This document shows, one piece after another, positions 35,677-45,405 of a stretch of DNA of 64,000 nucleotides; position 1 is the stretch's first letter, and each line of letters begins with the position of its first letter. Origin of the DNA: Dyadobacter sp. NIV53. GTDB lineage: Bacteria; Bacteroidota; Bacteroidia; Cytophagales; Spirosomataceae. Location: the NCBI RefSeq assembly GCF_019711195.1, contig NZ_CP081299.1, forward strand, positions 6,296,501-6,360,500, given 5' to 3'. Made by a program: the position numbers and the translations under genes. The notes beneath the pieces are model-generated. The model did no database searches and was not told the DNA's origin. It worked only from the letters and a program-made list of their open reading frames with translations.

Positions 35677-36028
35677 GGGAAAGGGTTAAAAGGTGAATGG
35701 TTAAAAGGAATGATGGCGCGAACGTCCCCGTTCGTGACGGAATGATGGCACGAACGTCCCCGTTCGTGACTTTTATTGAAAGGCCTCTGGCCTTATTTTG
35801 AAATATTATTTTTGATATTAATGGTCAGGCCGGAGGCCTTGTAATAAAAGTCACGAACGGGACGTTCGCGCCATCATGGGACGTTTGCGCCATCATGGAA
35901 AAAAAAGGTTAAAAGGGCAATGAAAGGATGGCCGCCAGCGGGTCATAACGGTACTAGTTATTTTTTCCTTTTTTTATTAACCTTTCCACCATTAACCTTT
36001 TCCCTTTCTAACCTTTAACCCTTTCCCG
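35677..36028. repeat. Nested inverted-repeat element (REP/MITE-like)
   Basis: Two direct copies of a 29-base unit beginning ATGATGGCRCGAACGTC stand at 35710-35738 and 35742-35770. One nearly full and one partial complementary copy stand at 35843-35877 and 35878-35896. Between them are GC-rich arms AGGCCTCTGGCC and GGCCGGAGGCCT around a short AT-rich loop, so the whole block 35710-35896 folds into one large hairpin. Outside it, GGGAAAGGGTTAAA (35677-35690) and TTTAACCCTTTCCC (about 36015-36028) form another inverted pair. The outer right arm overlaps the 3' end of the ABC transporter gene, and several GGTTAAAAGG words fill the flanks. It lies between converging genes, as mobile palindromic units often do. 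Confidence 0.75.
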
Positions 36029-37798
36029 TTTCCCTTCTTCTTCCAATACCTGTTGGTGTTTCCATAAATCCTGAAAAACACTGCTGTTTTCCCTCAGGTC
36101 ATGAAAGGTGCCTTCGTCAATGACGTACCCATTACGCAGAATATATACGTAATCGAATTTGGCCAGCAAATGTAGACGGTGAAGCGATGAGAGTATTGCT
36201 TTTCCTTTAAATTCCTCAAACATATTATCGTAAAGCTGGGATTCTGTTTTAGAGTCAACACTACTGGTGGGCTCGTCGAGCAGAATGATATCACTGCTCC
36301 GGCCGGCTAAAATTCCTCTGGCCAATGCCAGGCGCTGCTTTTGGCCTCCGGACAAATTCACTCCTTTTTCCTGTATATTGGATTCCAGCCCGTTTGGAAG
36401 ATTGGCAACGACATCTGAAAAATAGGCAGTATCACAAACCTGGTCGATCTCCTGATGATCGAAATCCAATCCTAACGTAATGTTATAAGCAATTGTGTTT
36501 TCAAAAATTTCGGGATCCTGAGGAAAAAGGGTAACGGTTCCTGCCAGCATTTTTATATTCGCTTCCAGGCCGTCGACTGAAACGATCACGTCTTTTTCCG
36601 GATCGTAAAGTCCGCGAAGTAATGCAAGTAATGTACTTTTCCCGCTACCGCTTTCACCAATAAAAGCGATGCGTTTACCACGATTAATCCGAATATTCAA
36701 TCCATGAAGGCTATGTGCTTTCTGACCGGCCCGGTAGATATCATCATGTGAGAAATTAAGATTCCGGATATTAATTTCTTTCCAGTTTTCAGGAAGAGCA
36801 GTGCCGGTTTGAGGTATAAGGCGATTGTATTCTTCACTTATAACCCGTGCTGTTTGTACCTCGGTGTTATAACGAATAATTTCTGTATACTGCCAAGCCA
36901 CATCCTGAAACACACTTGTAAACTGATTCACATATCCTAAAAGAGTTACAAGCCCGCCAACCAGAAATATTTGTCCGGGAGTATAATTTTGGTAGATGAA
37001 GCCAATGGTAACAACAATGTAGATCAGTGCCACGAAGATACTGGCAACAAACCATTTCCATTCGTTGATAACTACGCTCTTTAAAAACGAAGGGAAAACA
37101 TCTTTCACTTTACTCATGAGGCTCACTTTCATTCGTTTTTCCAATCTCAGCGTAATGACTGTAATGATATTGGAAAGACTGTCAAAAAGTGTGGATGATA
37201 CAATATGTTCTTTTTCGTTTGTATCGTCGAGTGCCTTCATAAAAGGTTTGTCGAACTTAAAAATCACCCAAACTGTCAAAGCGCCTATCAGTATACCAAT
37301 ACTGCCAAAAACCGGTGAGAACCATACGATGGCTATAAACGAAAACACAAATTTGAAAAAAGCGTGCAGAAATATAAAACCGTTCTGAAAAAACTCTTTC
37401 AGCGCTTCATATGCTTTTCTGATCCTGTTAATCGTCGAACCGCTGTGATGATCCTGATGCCATTTGATAGGCAGGTTCAAAACCTGATGATACAATTCAT
37501 CCAGAAAATTACGGCTCAGGTCGAAGGCAAGTTTCCGTTCCATAATTCTGGCTGGTCCGTGAAATATCCATTCCAGTAAGGTAAGCAGAAGATAACCACA
37601 GGCGTACAGCCATACATTGCTCAGAACAGCGTCCGGTTCCTTTTGGACAGATTGTATAAACCAGCCTAATAATAAAGGATGCATGGCCAACGCCAGATTA
37701 GCCATAACGAACATGGCATAGATCAAAAGATATCGTTTCTTTTGCTGGCGTGCATAATGCCAGGCAGTGGCGAGGAGGGAGAGATAAGGGTTACGCAT
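36008..37798 (-). CDS. ABC exporter, fused membrane and ATP-binding domains
   Basis: 596 residues. The N-terminal ~320 residues form a six-segment type I exporter domain (LLIYAMFVMANLALAMH, SIFVALIYIVVTIGFIY, IFLVGGLVTLLGYV). The nucleotide-binding domain has Walker A FIGESGSGKSTLLALL, a Q-loop in LFPQDPEIF, the signature LSGGQKQRLALARGIL and Walker B DIILLDEPTSSVD with the H-loop in SSLHRLH. It probably works as a homodimer exporting a lipid, drug or peptide; there is no accessory gene beside it to tell the substrate. The C-terminus overlaps the outer arm of the inverted-repeat element (low-complexity AG/TC-rich end, LEEEGKRERVKG), suggesting that the element wrote part of the tail. Confidence 0.88.
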   Translation of the reverse strand: MRNPYLSLLATAWHYARQQKKRYLLIYAMFVMANLALAMHPLLLGWFIQSVQKEPDAVLSNVWLYACGYLLLTLLEWIFHGPARIMERKLAFDLSRNFLDELYHQVLNLPIKWHQDHHSGSTINRIRKAYEALKEFFQNGFIFLHAFFKFVFSFIAIVWFSPVFGSIGILIGALTVWVIFKFDKPFMKALDDTNEKEHIVSSTLFDSLSNIITVITLRLEKRMKVSLMSKVKDVFPSFLKSVVINEWKWFVASIFVALIYIVVTIGFIYQNYTPGQIFLVGGLVTLLGYVNQFTSVFQDVAWQYTEIIRYNTEVQTARVISEEYNRLIPQTGTALPENWKEINIRNLNFSHDDIYRAGQKAHSLHGLNIRINRGKRIAFIGESGSGKSTLLALLRGLYDPEKDVIVSVDGLEANIKMLAGTVTLFPQDPEIFENTIAYNITLGLDFDHQEIDQVCDTAYFSDVVANLPNGLESNIQEKGVNLSGGQKQRLALARGILAGRSSDIILLDEPTSSVDSKTESQLYDNMFEEFKGKAILSSLHRLHLLAKFDYVYILRNGYVIDEGTFHDLRENSSVFQDLWKHQQVLEEEGKRERVKG

Positions 37799-38082
37799 TG
37801 ACTTTAATTCATAACAGAGATACTAAATCACCGGATTTTTTTAAAATATTATTGGACACTTTCCGTTTCGGAAGACAGTAATCTTTGGCAGGTTAAGCAG
37901 TAGTTTTCTAGCCAAAAATGTTTTTACTTATTAAGAAAATATGGCAGAGAATGGCTGATAATTTTATCCTGATTCCGTCAAAATAGTTAACGAATTGTAA
38001 AATATTTTAATCTGTACAAAGTAGAATAAATTTAGACAAATATTCAAATTTTATATTTCAGTTATTAATCAAAAATGTTCAA

Positions 38083-38721
38083 ATGAAGAGATTATCATTT
38101 TTCAGCTCAATACTATTTTTAATCGTTTGTAGTAATCTTCCGGTTTTAGCTCAGGATGGCTGGGTTTCAATATTTAACGGGACCAGTCTTGATGGTTGGA
38201 AAGCAGGTGTAAACGCCTCCTCATTTTCCATTGTAGACGGTGCCATACAGGTTGCCGGTCCGCGTTCCCACTTGTTTTATGAAGGTCCGGTGAAAAACCA
38301 TATGTTCAAAAATTTCGAGTTCAAGGCGACCGTGATGACGAAACCGGGATCAAATTCCGGAATATTTATCCATACTGCTTATCAGGAAGACGGCTGGCCG
38401 GCCAAAGGGTATGAAGTGCAGGTAAATAACTCGCACACCGACTGGAAGCGTACAGGAAGCTTGTATAATGTTATGGATGTAAAAGAGACTTATGTAAAAG
38501 ACAATGAATGGTATACTGAATATATTAAAGTAGAAGGCAAACATATTACCATTATGATCAATGATAAAGTGGTTGTTGATTATGAAGAATCAGATATAGA
38601 CAAACGGGAAGGTGATATGAAAACCAAATTTCTAAGCAGCGGTACTTTTGCCCTGCAGGCACATGATCCGAAAAGTGTAGTGCTCTATAAGGACATTAAG
38701 GTGAGGCCATTGACTGAATAA
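38083..38721 (+). CDS. Secreted DUF1080 (3-keto-disaccharide hydrolase-like) protein
   Basis: 212 residues. Signal peptide ending LPVLAQ, then a single PF06439 domain: WVSIFNGTSLDGWKAG, FEFKATVMTKPGSNSGIFIHT, GWPAKGYEVQVNNSH, TGSLYNV, NEWYTEYIKVEGKHITI and a terminal GTFALQAHDPKS. The fold is concanavalin-like. Some members hydrolyse 3-keto-glycosides in the periplasm; others are glycan-binding. It is a single-gene unit followed by a hairpin terminator. Confidence 0.85.
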   Translation: MKRLSFFSSILFLIVCSNLPVLAQDGWVSIFNGTSLDGWKAGVNASSFSIVDGAIQVAGPRSHLFYEGPVKNHMFKNFEFKATVMTKPGSNSGIFIHTAYQEDGWPAKGYEVQVNNSHTDWKRTGSLYNVMDVKETYVKDNEWYTEYIKVEGKHITIMINDKVVVDYEESDIDKREGDMKTKFLSSGTFALQAHDPKSVVLYKDIKVRPLTE

Positions 38722-38771
38722 ACATTCAATTAGCATTGGAAGAGGCTATTCATTTTGAATCCCAGCCTGAT

Positions 38772-38793
38772 CGCCTCCCCAAAAAGGGAGGCG
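38772..38793 (+). terminator. Terminator hairpin behind the DUF1080 gene
   Basis: Perfect 8-base stem CGCCTCCC/GGGAGGCG (38772-38779 with 38786-38793) with a 6-base loop, followed by AATTTTATAT. It is 50 bases past the stop codon. Confidence 0.65.
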
Positions 38794-38944
38794 AATTTTA
38801 TATGATGGTACCGGATGATGTTGCGCTGAAGTTTGTAAAAGGACGAAAACCGGCAAGGATAAGATGCAGACTCAATGATAGGGCTGACTTTTAATGTGCA
38901 ATTATGATGATAGACCGGTTAAAAAGCGGTAAAATCTGATTTTT

Positions 38945-39876
38945 TTAATTGATAGCTTCGTTTTTATCCGTCACCGACCGGTACTGCGTTGGCGATATTC
39001 CTTCCGATTTTTTAAATTGCCTTCCAAAATAATTCAAATCCGTAAAGCCAAGCTGGTAACAAACATCGGAAATACTGGTTTTCGATTCACTCAGAATCTG
39101 CTTTGCTTTTTTGATTTTTTCCTTCAATATAAAATCAAGAGGACTTAGGTTAAATTCCCGTTTAAAGGCACGGTAAAAAGAGGTTCTGCTCATACATGCC
39201 TTTTCGCTCAGATCTTCCACCTGGATTTTCTCACTGATATTAGCCCGGATATAATTGACGACATAGGCCAACGGATTATTATGGTCAATGTTATCATCCA
39301 TAATTGTTTGCAGATTTTGAGTCTGGAGAATATGTACAACCAGCTCCTGTAAAGTAAGATCCGCCAGAATATCTTTTCCAATTCCGGATCCGGAGCAGAT
39401 CCTGATCAGTTTGTTCATAGTTTGTGCCAGTTCTACATTATTTAAGAAGTGGTACTGATTGTGCTGTAATTTCCAGAAATGTTCTTGTCCCTCACGCGGA
39501 TATTCCTCATTGAGCCTGTCTATGATATGCTGTATTTTAGTCTGATCCAGGGCAAGCGCAATACACTGGGTCGGATTTTGTTCTGTTGCGTCTGGAAAAT
39601 CAATTTTCATAGTGACATTAGCCGGCACCAAAACTGTTTCTCCGGGTAAATAGTCAAAACCAGGTTTGTCAAAAAGATGCATCACTTTTTTCCCCGAAGC
39701 ATACTGGTAACGACAAAGTCTGAAAAGGTAAGCGGCACCAGTGCAGAAGCCTGCAAAGTTTCAAATAAATTCAGTTCACAATTTTGCAGGGTAAAAGCAC
39801 GCCTGTTTTCAACCAAAGTTTTAAGGGATTTTTCACCTGAAACTTCGACCTGATTTAATTTATAACCTAATGGCAT
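38945..39876 (-). CDS. AraC-family transcription regulator, broken by one frameshift
   Basis: The N-terminal frame (39876 to 39682) reads MPLGYKLNQVEVSGEKSLKT, then FSDFVVTSMLRGKK and stops. The next frame continues VMHLFDKPGFDYLPGETVLVPANV, the AraC N-terminal type. The C-terminal AraC DNA-binding domain has KIQVEDLSEKACMSRTSFYRAFKREF and ISDVCYQLGFTDLNYFGRQFKK, both helix-turn-helix units. Adding one base to the T6 run (39686-39691) gives GKKVMHLF and a 310-residue protein. The domain order matches the N-terminal AraC_N family that regulates aldehyde and alcohol metabolism genes. It is transcribed away from the aldehyde dehydrogenase gene, which is its likely target. Confidence 0.85.
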
Positions 39877-40084
39877 GACGTAGGGATTGAAAGTTTAGGA
39901 GTTCAGTATTTGGGAGTAAATAAGCGTAGTTGAAAATTGAATGTTGCAATAAACGAATCCTGTTTACATTTTAACAACGCACATTACTTTGCGTTAAGTC
40001 TACTTTTTCTGTGTTTTGCTAAATATAATTATTTTTTAAATAAATGAGATAATTATGCTACAATATGGAACGATTGTACCAATG

Positions 40085-40110
40085 TTTGGTCAAATGATCT
40101 TATAAATTTG
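40085..40110 (+). promoter_or_regulatory. Possible promoter of the aldehyde dehydrogenase gene
   Basis: TAAATTTG at 40103-40110 matches the TAnnTTTG -7 box of this phylum, with TTTG at 40085-40088. The 14-base spacer is shorter than the usual 17-23. It ends 37 bases before the ATG at 40147. Confidence 0.35.
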
Positions 40111-40146
40111 TTGTATTAAATCATTAAATAAAATCATTTTTAAGTT

Positions 40147-41700
40147 ATGGATACGATCACCGCAGAACCAAAAGCTGAGAGTAAAGCCAACGTAAATGAA
40201 ACACTGGCGAACAGGCCGGAATTTAAGGAGAAGTACGGAAATTATATTGGAGGTAAATTTGTGGAACCCGTAAAGGGAGAATATTTTGATAATATATCAC
40301 CTATTGACGGAAAGGTTTTCACCAAAGCAGCGCGGTCAACGAAGGAGGATATTGAAAAAGCATTGGATGCAGCTCATGAAGCATTTGCAACCTGGGGTAA
40401 AACGGCAGCAGCTTACCGGAGTAATTTGTTGTTAAAAATAGCGCAAATTATTGAAGACAACCTGGAATACCTGGCTGTGGTCGAAACGATTGACAATGGT
40501 AAGGCAATCCGTGAAACCCGTGCGGCGGATCTGCCTTTATGCGTTGATCACTTCCGTTATTTTGCTGGTGTAATCCGTGCAGAAGAAGGAGGGGTTTCAG
40601 AGCATGATGAGAATACGGTTTGTATCAATTTGCATGAACCGCTTGGCGTGGTTGCGCAAATTATTCCATGGAATTTTCCTTTGCTCATGGCAACCTGGAA
40701 AATTGCTCCTGCATTAGCCGCCGGCAATTGTATTGTCGTAAAACCTGCTGAACAAACGCCGACATCTATTATGGTATTGATGGAATTAATCGGAAATATT
40801 CTGCCTCCCGGCGTTTTAAATATCGTAACGGGTTATGGTGTGGAGGCTGGTAAACCGCTGGCATCTTCTCCCAGAGTTGCCAAAGTTGCGTTTACCGGAG
40901 AAACTACCACCGGCCGGCTGATCATGCAATATGCTTCTGAGAACCTGATTCCGGTTACAATGGAGTTAGGCGGAAAATCGCCAAATATATTTTTTCCCTC
41001 AGTTGCTGATGCAGATGATGCATTTTTTGATAAAGCCATAGAAGGTGCGGTTTTGTTTGCCTTGAACCAGGGCGAAGTTTGTACCTGTCCATCACGGATT
41101 CTGGTTCATGAAAGTATTTATGATAAATTCATGACCAGGGTAATCGAACGTACCAAAGCGATCAAAATGGGGCATCCGCTGGATAGTACTACTATGATGG
41201 GTGCCCAGGCTTCTAATGACCAGTATGAAAAAATCCTTTCGTATCTGAAAATAGGAAAGGAAGAAGGAGCAGAGGTATTGGCGGGCGGAGATGCGCAGAC
41301 TTTTGAAAATGGGATTTCTGGCGGTTATTACATTCAGCCTACTATTTTTAAAGGACATAATAAAATGCGGATTTTTCAGGAAGAGATTTTTGGCCCGGTT
41401 GTATGTGTAACTACTTTTAAAACAACAGAAGAAGCTATCAGCATTGCCAACGATACTTTATATGGATTAGGTGCAGGAGTCTGGACAAGGGATGCACATG
41501 AAATTTATCAGGTGCCTCGTGCCATTCAGGCAGGCCGCGTGTGGGTGAATAATTACCATGCTTATCCGGCACATGCTCCGTTTGGCGGATACAAAAAATC
41601 GGGTTTTGGAAGGGAGAACCATAAAATGATGCTGGGCTATTACCGCCAGACTAAAAATATGCTTATTTCTTATGATAAAAATAAGCTTGGGTTCTTCTGA
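40147..41700 (+). CDS. NAD-dependent aldehyde dehydrogenase (acetaldehyde/AldB-ExaC type)
   Basis: 517 residues. Standard motifs: NYIGGKFVEPV at the N-terminus, QIIPWNFPLLMATWKIAPALAAGN, VKPAEQTPTS, FTGETTTGRLI, the catalytic glutamate in TMELGGKSPNIFF, the catalytic cysteine in FALNQGEVCTCPSR, EEIFGPVVCV and the C-terminal PFGGYKKSGFGRE. The NQGEVCTCPSR wording is typical of the AldB/ExaC acetaldehyde group. It oxidises aldehydes to acids. The next gene encodes DUF779, a repeated partner of these enzymes, and the divergent AraC gene probably regulates both. Confidence 0.92.
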   Translation: MDTITAEPKAESKANVNETLANRPEFKEKYGNYIGGKFVEPVKGEYFDNISPIDGKVFTKAARSTKEDIEKALDAAHEAFATWGKTAAAYRSNLLLKIAQIIEDNLEYLAVVETIDNGKAIRETRAADLPLCVDHFRYFAGVIRAEEGGVSEHDENTVCINLHEPLGVVAQIIPWNFPLLMATWKIAPALAAGNCIVVKPAEQTPTSIMVLMELIGNILPPGVLNIVTGYGVEAGKPLASSPRVAKVAFTGETTTGRLIMQYASENLIPVTMELGGKSPNIFFPSVADADDAFFDKAIEGAVLFALNQGEVCTCPSRILVHESIYDKFMTRVIERTKAIKMGHPLDSTTMMGAQASNDQYEKILSYLKIGKEEGAEVLAGGDAQTFENGISGGYYIQPTIFKGHNKMRIFQEEIFGPVVCVTTFKTTEEAISIANDTLYGLGAGVWTRDAHEIYQVPRAIQAGRVWVNNYHAYPAHAPFGGYKKSGFGRENHKMMLGYYRQTKNMLISYDKNKLGFF

Positions 41701-41753
41701 TAAAAAGGTCTCACGCTGAGAGTAAGAAGTTAGTCACAAAGGTGCAGGTTTTT

Positions 41754-41786
41754 AGAGAAGTCAACTTTTCAAAAGTTGACTTCTCT
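41754..41786 (+). terminator. Palindromic hairpin behind the aldehyde dehydrogenase gene
   Basis: Perfect 16-base arms (41754-41769 and 41771-41786) around a single central base. It lies between the dehydrogenase and DUF779 genes. Followed by TATT rather than a long T-tract, so it may reduce rather than stop read-through. Confidence 0.6.
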
Positions 41787-41874
41787 TATTACCATTAAAC
41801 TTTTCAATCAATTACTTCATTATCTGTGAAACCATTAATCGCATAAAACCTTATTCATTTAAATCTAATAATCC

Positions 41875-42237
41875 ATGATACCAAGAGTCACAGTTACTCC
41901 GGAAGCTACCGAGATAATAAATCAGTTAAAGAAAAGATTTGGAGAGTTGATGTTTCACCAAAGTGGCGGATGCTGCGACGGTTCGCAACCCATGTGTTTT
42001 GAAAAAGGGGAATTCAGGACCGGTGATAGTGATGTATTGCTGGGGGAAATTGCAGGATGCGAATTTTTTATGAGCCGGGACCAGTTTGAATACTGGCAGC
42101 ATACACAACTAACTATTGACGTTACGCCGGGAAGAGGATCGAGTTTTTCTCTTGAAATTCCTATGGGTGTGCGGTTCATCACCAAATCCAGGATGTACAC
42201 GCCCGAAGAGGCAGGTGATCTGACAGAAGTAATATAA
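41875..42237 (+). CDS. DUF779 protein, partner of the aldehyde dehydrogenase
   Basis: 120 residues. It shows the DUF779 pattern MFHQSGGCCDGSQPMCF, LLGEIAGCEFFMS and the terminal GRGSSFSLEIPMGVRFITKS. The conserved CC/C cluster suggests a metal or redox role, but the function of the family is not established. Genes of this family repeatedly sit next to acetaldehyde-type dehydrogenases, as here (174 bases downstream, same strand). Confidence 0.88.
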   Translation: MIPRVTVTPEATEIINQLKKRFGELMFHQSGGCCDGSQPMCFEKGEFRTGDSDVLLGEIAGCEFFMSRDQFEYWQHTQLTIDVTPGRGSSFSLEIPMGVRFITKSRMYTPEEAGDLTEVI

Positions 42238-42463
42238 AAACTATTTTACCGAATTATTTTAAGTTAAGTCTTACATCCCCACACATATTCACTGTTAATC
42301 GGGATGATTCCTCTGTGCCTATTCTTCGCACTTCAAAGTTATTTAGTTATATTTGTTTAAAATCAAGCGGTTTGCTGACTGGGAAATTAAAAGTCAGCTC
42401 TTTTTGTTACCTAAATATGTCAGAGGCAGAATTTTTCTTCCAATGGCCTTAAAAAGCTGAATT

Positions 42464-43744
42464 TTGAATTTCAACGAATTTGATCTCCACGAAGACGTTC
42501 TCAACGCCGTGGATGCCATGAATTACCAACAAGCTACACCTATTCAGGAACAAGCTATTCCTCATATTTTAAAAGGAAAAGATCTTTTGGCCTGTGCCCA
42601 AACCGGTACCGGTAAAACCGCAGCTTATTTAATCCCCATTCTGGATAAAGTGGCTCATCAATCGGGCACACATACGGGTGCGCTTATACTTGTTCCAACG
42701 CGTGAACTCGCTGTTCAGATCGACCAGCAAATTCAGGGACTTGGCTACTTTGTGGGTGCAACCAGTATCGCCGTGTACGGTGGCAACAAAGGGCCTGAAT
42801 GGGATCAGCAGAAAAAAGCGCTCACCCAGGGAGCCGATATTATCATTGCTACACCTGGCCGGTTGATTGCACATTTGCAATTAGGTTATGTTACTTTCAG
42901 CCAGATCAAACATTTGGTACTGGACGAAGCGGACCGTATGCTGGATATGGGATTTTTGAGCGATATCCTGAAAATCATGAGTTTTCTTCCTGCAAAAAGG
43001 CAGACACTTATGTTTTCGGCAACCATGCCTGCTAAAATCGGAGATCTTGCCAAACGCATTTTACACAATCCGGAAGAAGTAAGATTAGCCGTTTCCAGGC
43101 CTGCCGAGCGTATTGATCAGCAGTTTTACATGGCTAAGGACGAACAAAAACTTCCATTACTGACCCATTTATTGAGTGAAGTTCAAAATATAAGTATGGT
43201 ATTGTTTACTTCACGTAAGTCTACGGTGGAGCCAATCGTACGTGCTTTGAGAAAACTGGGGCTTGAAGCCAATGGAATTTCATCCGATTCTGATCAGGCC
43301 AACAGAGAAATTGTACTGAGGGATTTCAAAAACAGAAAATTTCCTATTCTAGTAGCGACAGATGTTTTATCGCGAGGAATTGATATTGATAATCTGAGCC
43401 ACGTTGTTAATTACGATGTTCCGCGTGACCCTGAGGATTATGTCCATCGGATTGGCAGAACGGCACGTGCTGAATCCAAAGGAATTGCGATCACTTTTAT
43501 CAATGAGCAGGATCAGAAATATGTTCTTAAAATTGAACGCCTTTTTGAAAAAGAAATAGAAAAACGTTCTCTTACCCAGGAACTCGGATTAGGTGATGCG
43601 CCGGTTTTTGATCCGAGAAAGTTTAGAACCACCGGACCCGGGAAACCTGGTGGAAGCAAATCAGGCAATAAGCCTTCTGATTCTTCATCAAGAAATAAAA
43701 GACGTAAACCTAAAAATGACCAGAAAAGCCAAATTAAGGCTTAA
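42464..43744 (+). CDS. DEAD-box RNA helicase, RhlE-like
   Basis: 426 residues starting at TTG (42464); an in-frame stop two codons upstream (42458-42460) rules out an earlier start and the family alignment begins at NFNEFDLHEDVL. Motifs in order: Q motif (YQQATPIQEQAI), Walker A AQTGTGKTAAY, PTRELAVQ, DEADRMLDMGF, SATMP, the ATDVLSRGIDID segment and HRIGRTARA. The C-terminal ~50 residues are a basic, disordered tail (SSSRNKRRKPKNDQK). It unwinds RNA in ribosome assembly or mRNA turnover, often induced by cold. The TTG start may keep expression low. Confidence 0.92.
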   Translation: MNFNEFDLHEDVLNAVDAMNYQQATPIQEQAIPHILKGKDLLACAQTGTGKTAAYLIPILDKVAHQSGTHTGALILVPTRELAVQIDQQIQGLGYFVGATSIAVYGGNKGPEWDQQKKALTQGADIIIATPGRLIAHLQLGYVTFSQIKHLVLDEADRMLDMGFLSDILKIMSFLPAKRQTLMFSATMPAKIGDLAKRILHNPEEVRLAVSRPAERIDQQFYMAKDEQKLPLLTHLLSEVQNISMVLFTSRKSTVEPIVRALRKLGLEANGISSDSDQANREIVLRDFKNRKFPILVATDVLSRGIDIDNLSHVVNYDVPRDPEDYVHRIGRTARAESKGIAITFINEQDQKYVLKIERLFEKEIEKRSLTQELGLGDAPVFDPRKFRTTGPGKPGGSKSGNKPSDSSSRNKRRKPKNDQKSQIKA

Positions 43745-43904
43745 TTACCCCCCTATCAGTAGTTTGTCAATAATAAGGCAGCAAATAATAAAAGAAGATT
43801 AAAGGAATTATACATTGGGTCAATGCTCACTTTAACGAAAATTACCCGCTATTTATCTCTTCTGTTTGTTTGGTTTTTTATTGAAGTACGAAAATTAAAA
43901 TTGA

Positions 43905-44636
43905 ATGGCATTAGAACGATTTATAGAATGGGTTAAAAATTATAGGTTTACGGTTTCAAATCCTCCCATTATTTCAATGGAAGGATTATTTTCGTTGTTA
44001 CTGCTCCTGATTCTCAGCCTGGTAGCCGTATTTTTTCATCTTGTCCGTATTTTCTTTAATGCACCCATTGATTTTTCAATGGACTGGAATTTGTTTCTAA
44101 GCTGGATACCGCTGATCATTGCGTTTTTTGCCAATAACCTGACAAAAAGATATGGGCAGATTCCTGTAATCCTGATTTTCCTGAGTTTTGTCTGGCTTGC
44201 TTTTCTTCCCAATGCGCCATACATGATTACCGATCTGGCGCATTTAGCAGTGGACTACAAGCGTGACCTCACATGGCATGATACCATTATGCTGTTTTTT
44301 TATGCAGAAGTAAGCCTGTTCAACGGCCTGGTATCGTTATACTGGATGCATCAGGCATGGAGGCACATATTTTCAAGAAACGTTAGCGCCACAATGCTTT
44401 TCATTAGTTTGCCATTAGCTGGTTTCGGGGTATATTTAGGCAGGGTCAGGCGGATGAACAGCTGGGACATTATACATGATCCGCGATTGATTCTTAAAAA
44501 TCTTTTTCAAAGTCTTTTTGATAGAACTGCCTGGGTTTTTAGTTTGGAAATCGGTACATTATTAGGAATTTTGTACGTTGTTTTGTGGGTAATTATTCGC
44601 TTCAGGGTGAGGTACACCAAGAAAACATCCAGTTAA
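43905..44636 (+). CDS. DUF1361 membrane protein
   Basis: 243 residues with about six to seven hydrophobic segments (LFSLLLLLILSLVAVFFHLV, WNLFLSWIPLIIAFFAN, VILIFLSFVWLAFLPNAPYM). The NAPYMITDLAHL and RMNSWDIIHDPR segments are characteristic of DUF1361. Function unknown. It is followed by a methyltransferase and a pseudouridine synthase on the same strand with small gaps, so they may be co-transcribed. Confidence 0.85.
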   Translation: MALERFIEWVKNYRFTVSNPPIISMEGLFSLLLLLILSLVAVFFHLVRIFFNAPIDFSMDWNLFLSWIPLIIAFFANNLTKRYGQIPVILIFLSFVWLAFLPNAPYMITDLAHLAVDYKRDLTWHDTIMLFFYAEVSLFNGLVSLYWMHQAWRHIFSRNVSATMLFISLPLAGFGVYLGRVRRMNSWDIIHDPRLILKNLFQSLFDRTAWVFSLEIGTLLGILYVVLWVIIRFRVRYTKKTSS

Positions 44637-44664
44637 GATTTTATTTACTTCCAAGCTAATTATA

Positions 44665-45396
44665 ATGCAGATATCTGAAAATATTAAAGAATCCTATTCC
44701 AGCCAGTACGACGCGGATTCTGTGGAATGGCGTAATACAGGTGCGAAATATAAAGCACTTAATATTGTAGCGCTTTCTAAAAATATTAGTTTTAAAAATG
44801 TTCTCGAAGTTGGAGCAGGAGAGGGAAGCATACTAAACTGGCTTTCAAAATGGAATTTTTCAACGGATCTTAACTGTGTGGAAATTTCGGAGAGCGGTAT
44901 CGAAATGATCAAACAAAAGCAGATCGAAAATTTAAAAGAAATCCTGCTTTTTGACGGGTATAAAATTCCTTTCGCTGATGATCATTTTGATCTGGTTATA
45001 TGTTCGCACGTTATGGAACATGTGGAACACGAAAGGGTTTTGCTCAGGGAAATAAAAAGAGTGTCCAAATACCAGATCTTTGAAGTACCTATCGACTTTT
45101 CATTTTATGTAGATAGGAAGCTGAAACATTTTTTAGCTTATGGTCATATCAATATTTATACACCAGGGCTATTTCGTTTTTTATTAAAATCAGAAAATTT
45201 TGATATTAAAAACGACATCTGCTATCTGTATCCGGACGAAGTATTAAATCCAACCTTTAAGAATAACCGAAAGGGATTTTACATTACCAAGATCAAGCAT
45301 TTTATCCTTAAAATGTTTCCTTATCTCTTAGGGATCAAACCCAATTCGTATGCTGTTCTGACTTCTAAAAACAGTAATGAAATCTCCATTTTTTAA
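44665..45396 (+). CDS. Class I SAM-dependent methyltransferase
   Basis: 243 residues. SAM-binding motif NVLEVGAGEGSILNWLSK, acidic motif II at NCVEISESG, and the motif IV region DLVICSHVMEHVEHER. The C-terminal ~100 residues have aromatic stretches (FYVDRKLKHFLAYGHINIYTP) of uncertain role. The substrate cannot be predicted. The gene stops just 9 bases before the pseudouridine synthase start, in the same frame. Confidence 0.8.
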   Translation: MQISENIKESYSSQYDADSVEWRNTGAKYKALNIVALSKNISFKNVLEVGAGEGSILNWLSKWNFSTDLNCVEISESGIEMIKQKQIENLKEILLFDGYKIPFADDHFDLVICSHVMEHVEHERVLLREIKRVSKYQIFEVPIDFSFYVDRKLKHFLAYGHINIYTPGLFRFLLKSENFDIKNDICYLYPDEVLNPTFKNNRKGFYITKIKHFILKMFPYLLGIKPNSYAVLTSKNSNEISIF

Positions 45397-45405
45397 TACA
45401 GTTTT

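Noticed and set aside
42443..42466. ATG at 42443 as start of the DEAD-box helicase
   Set aside because: It is in frame but followed by a stop at 42458-42460, before the conserved start of the protein.
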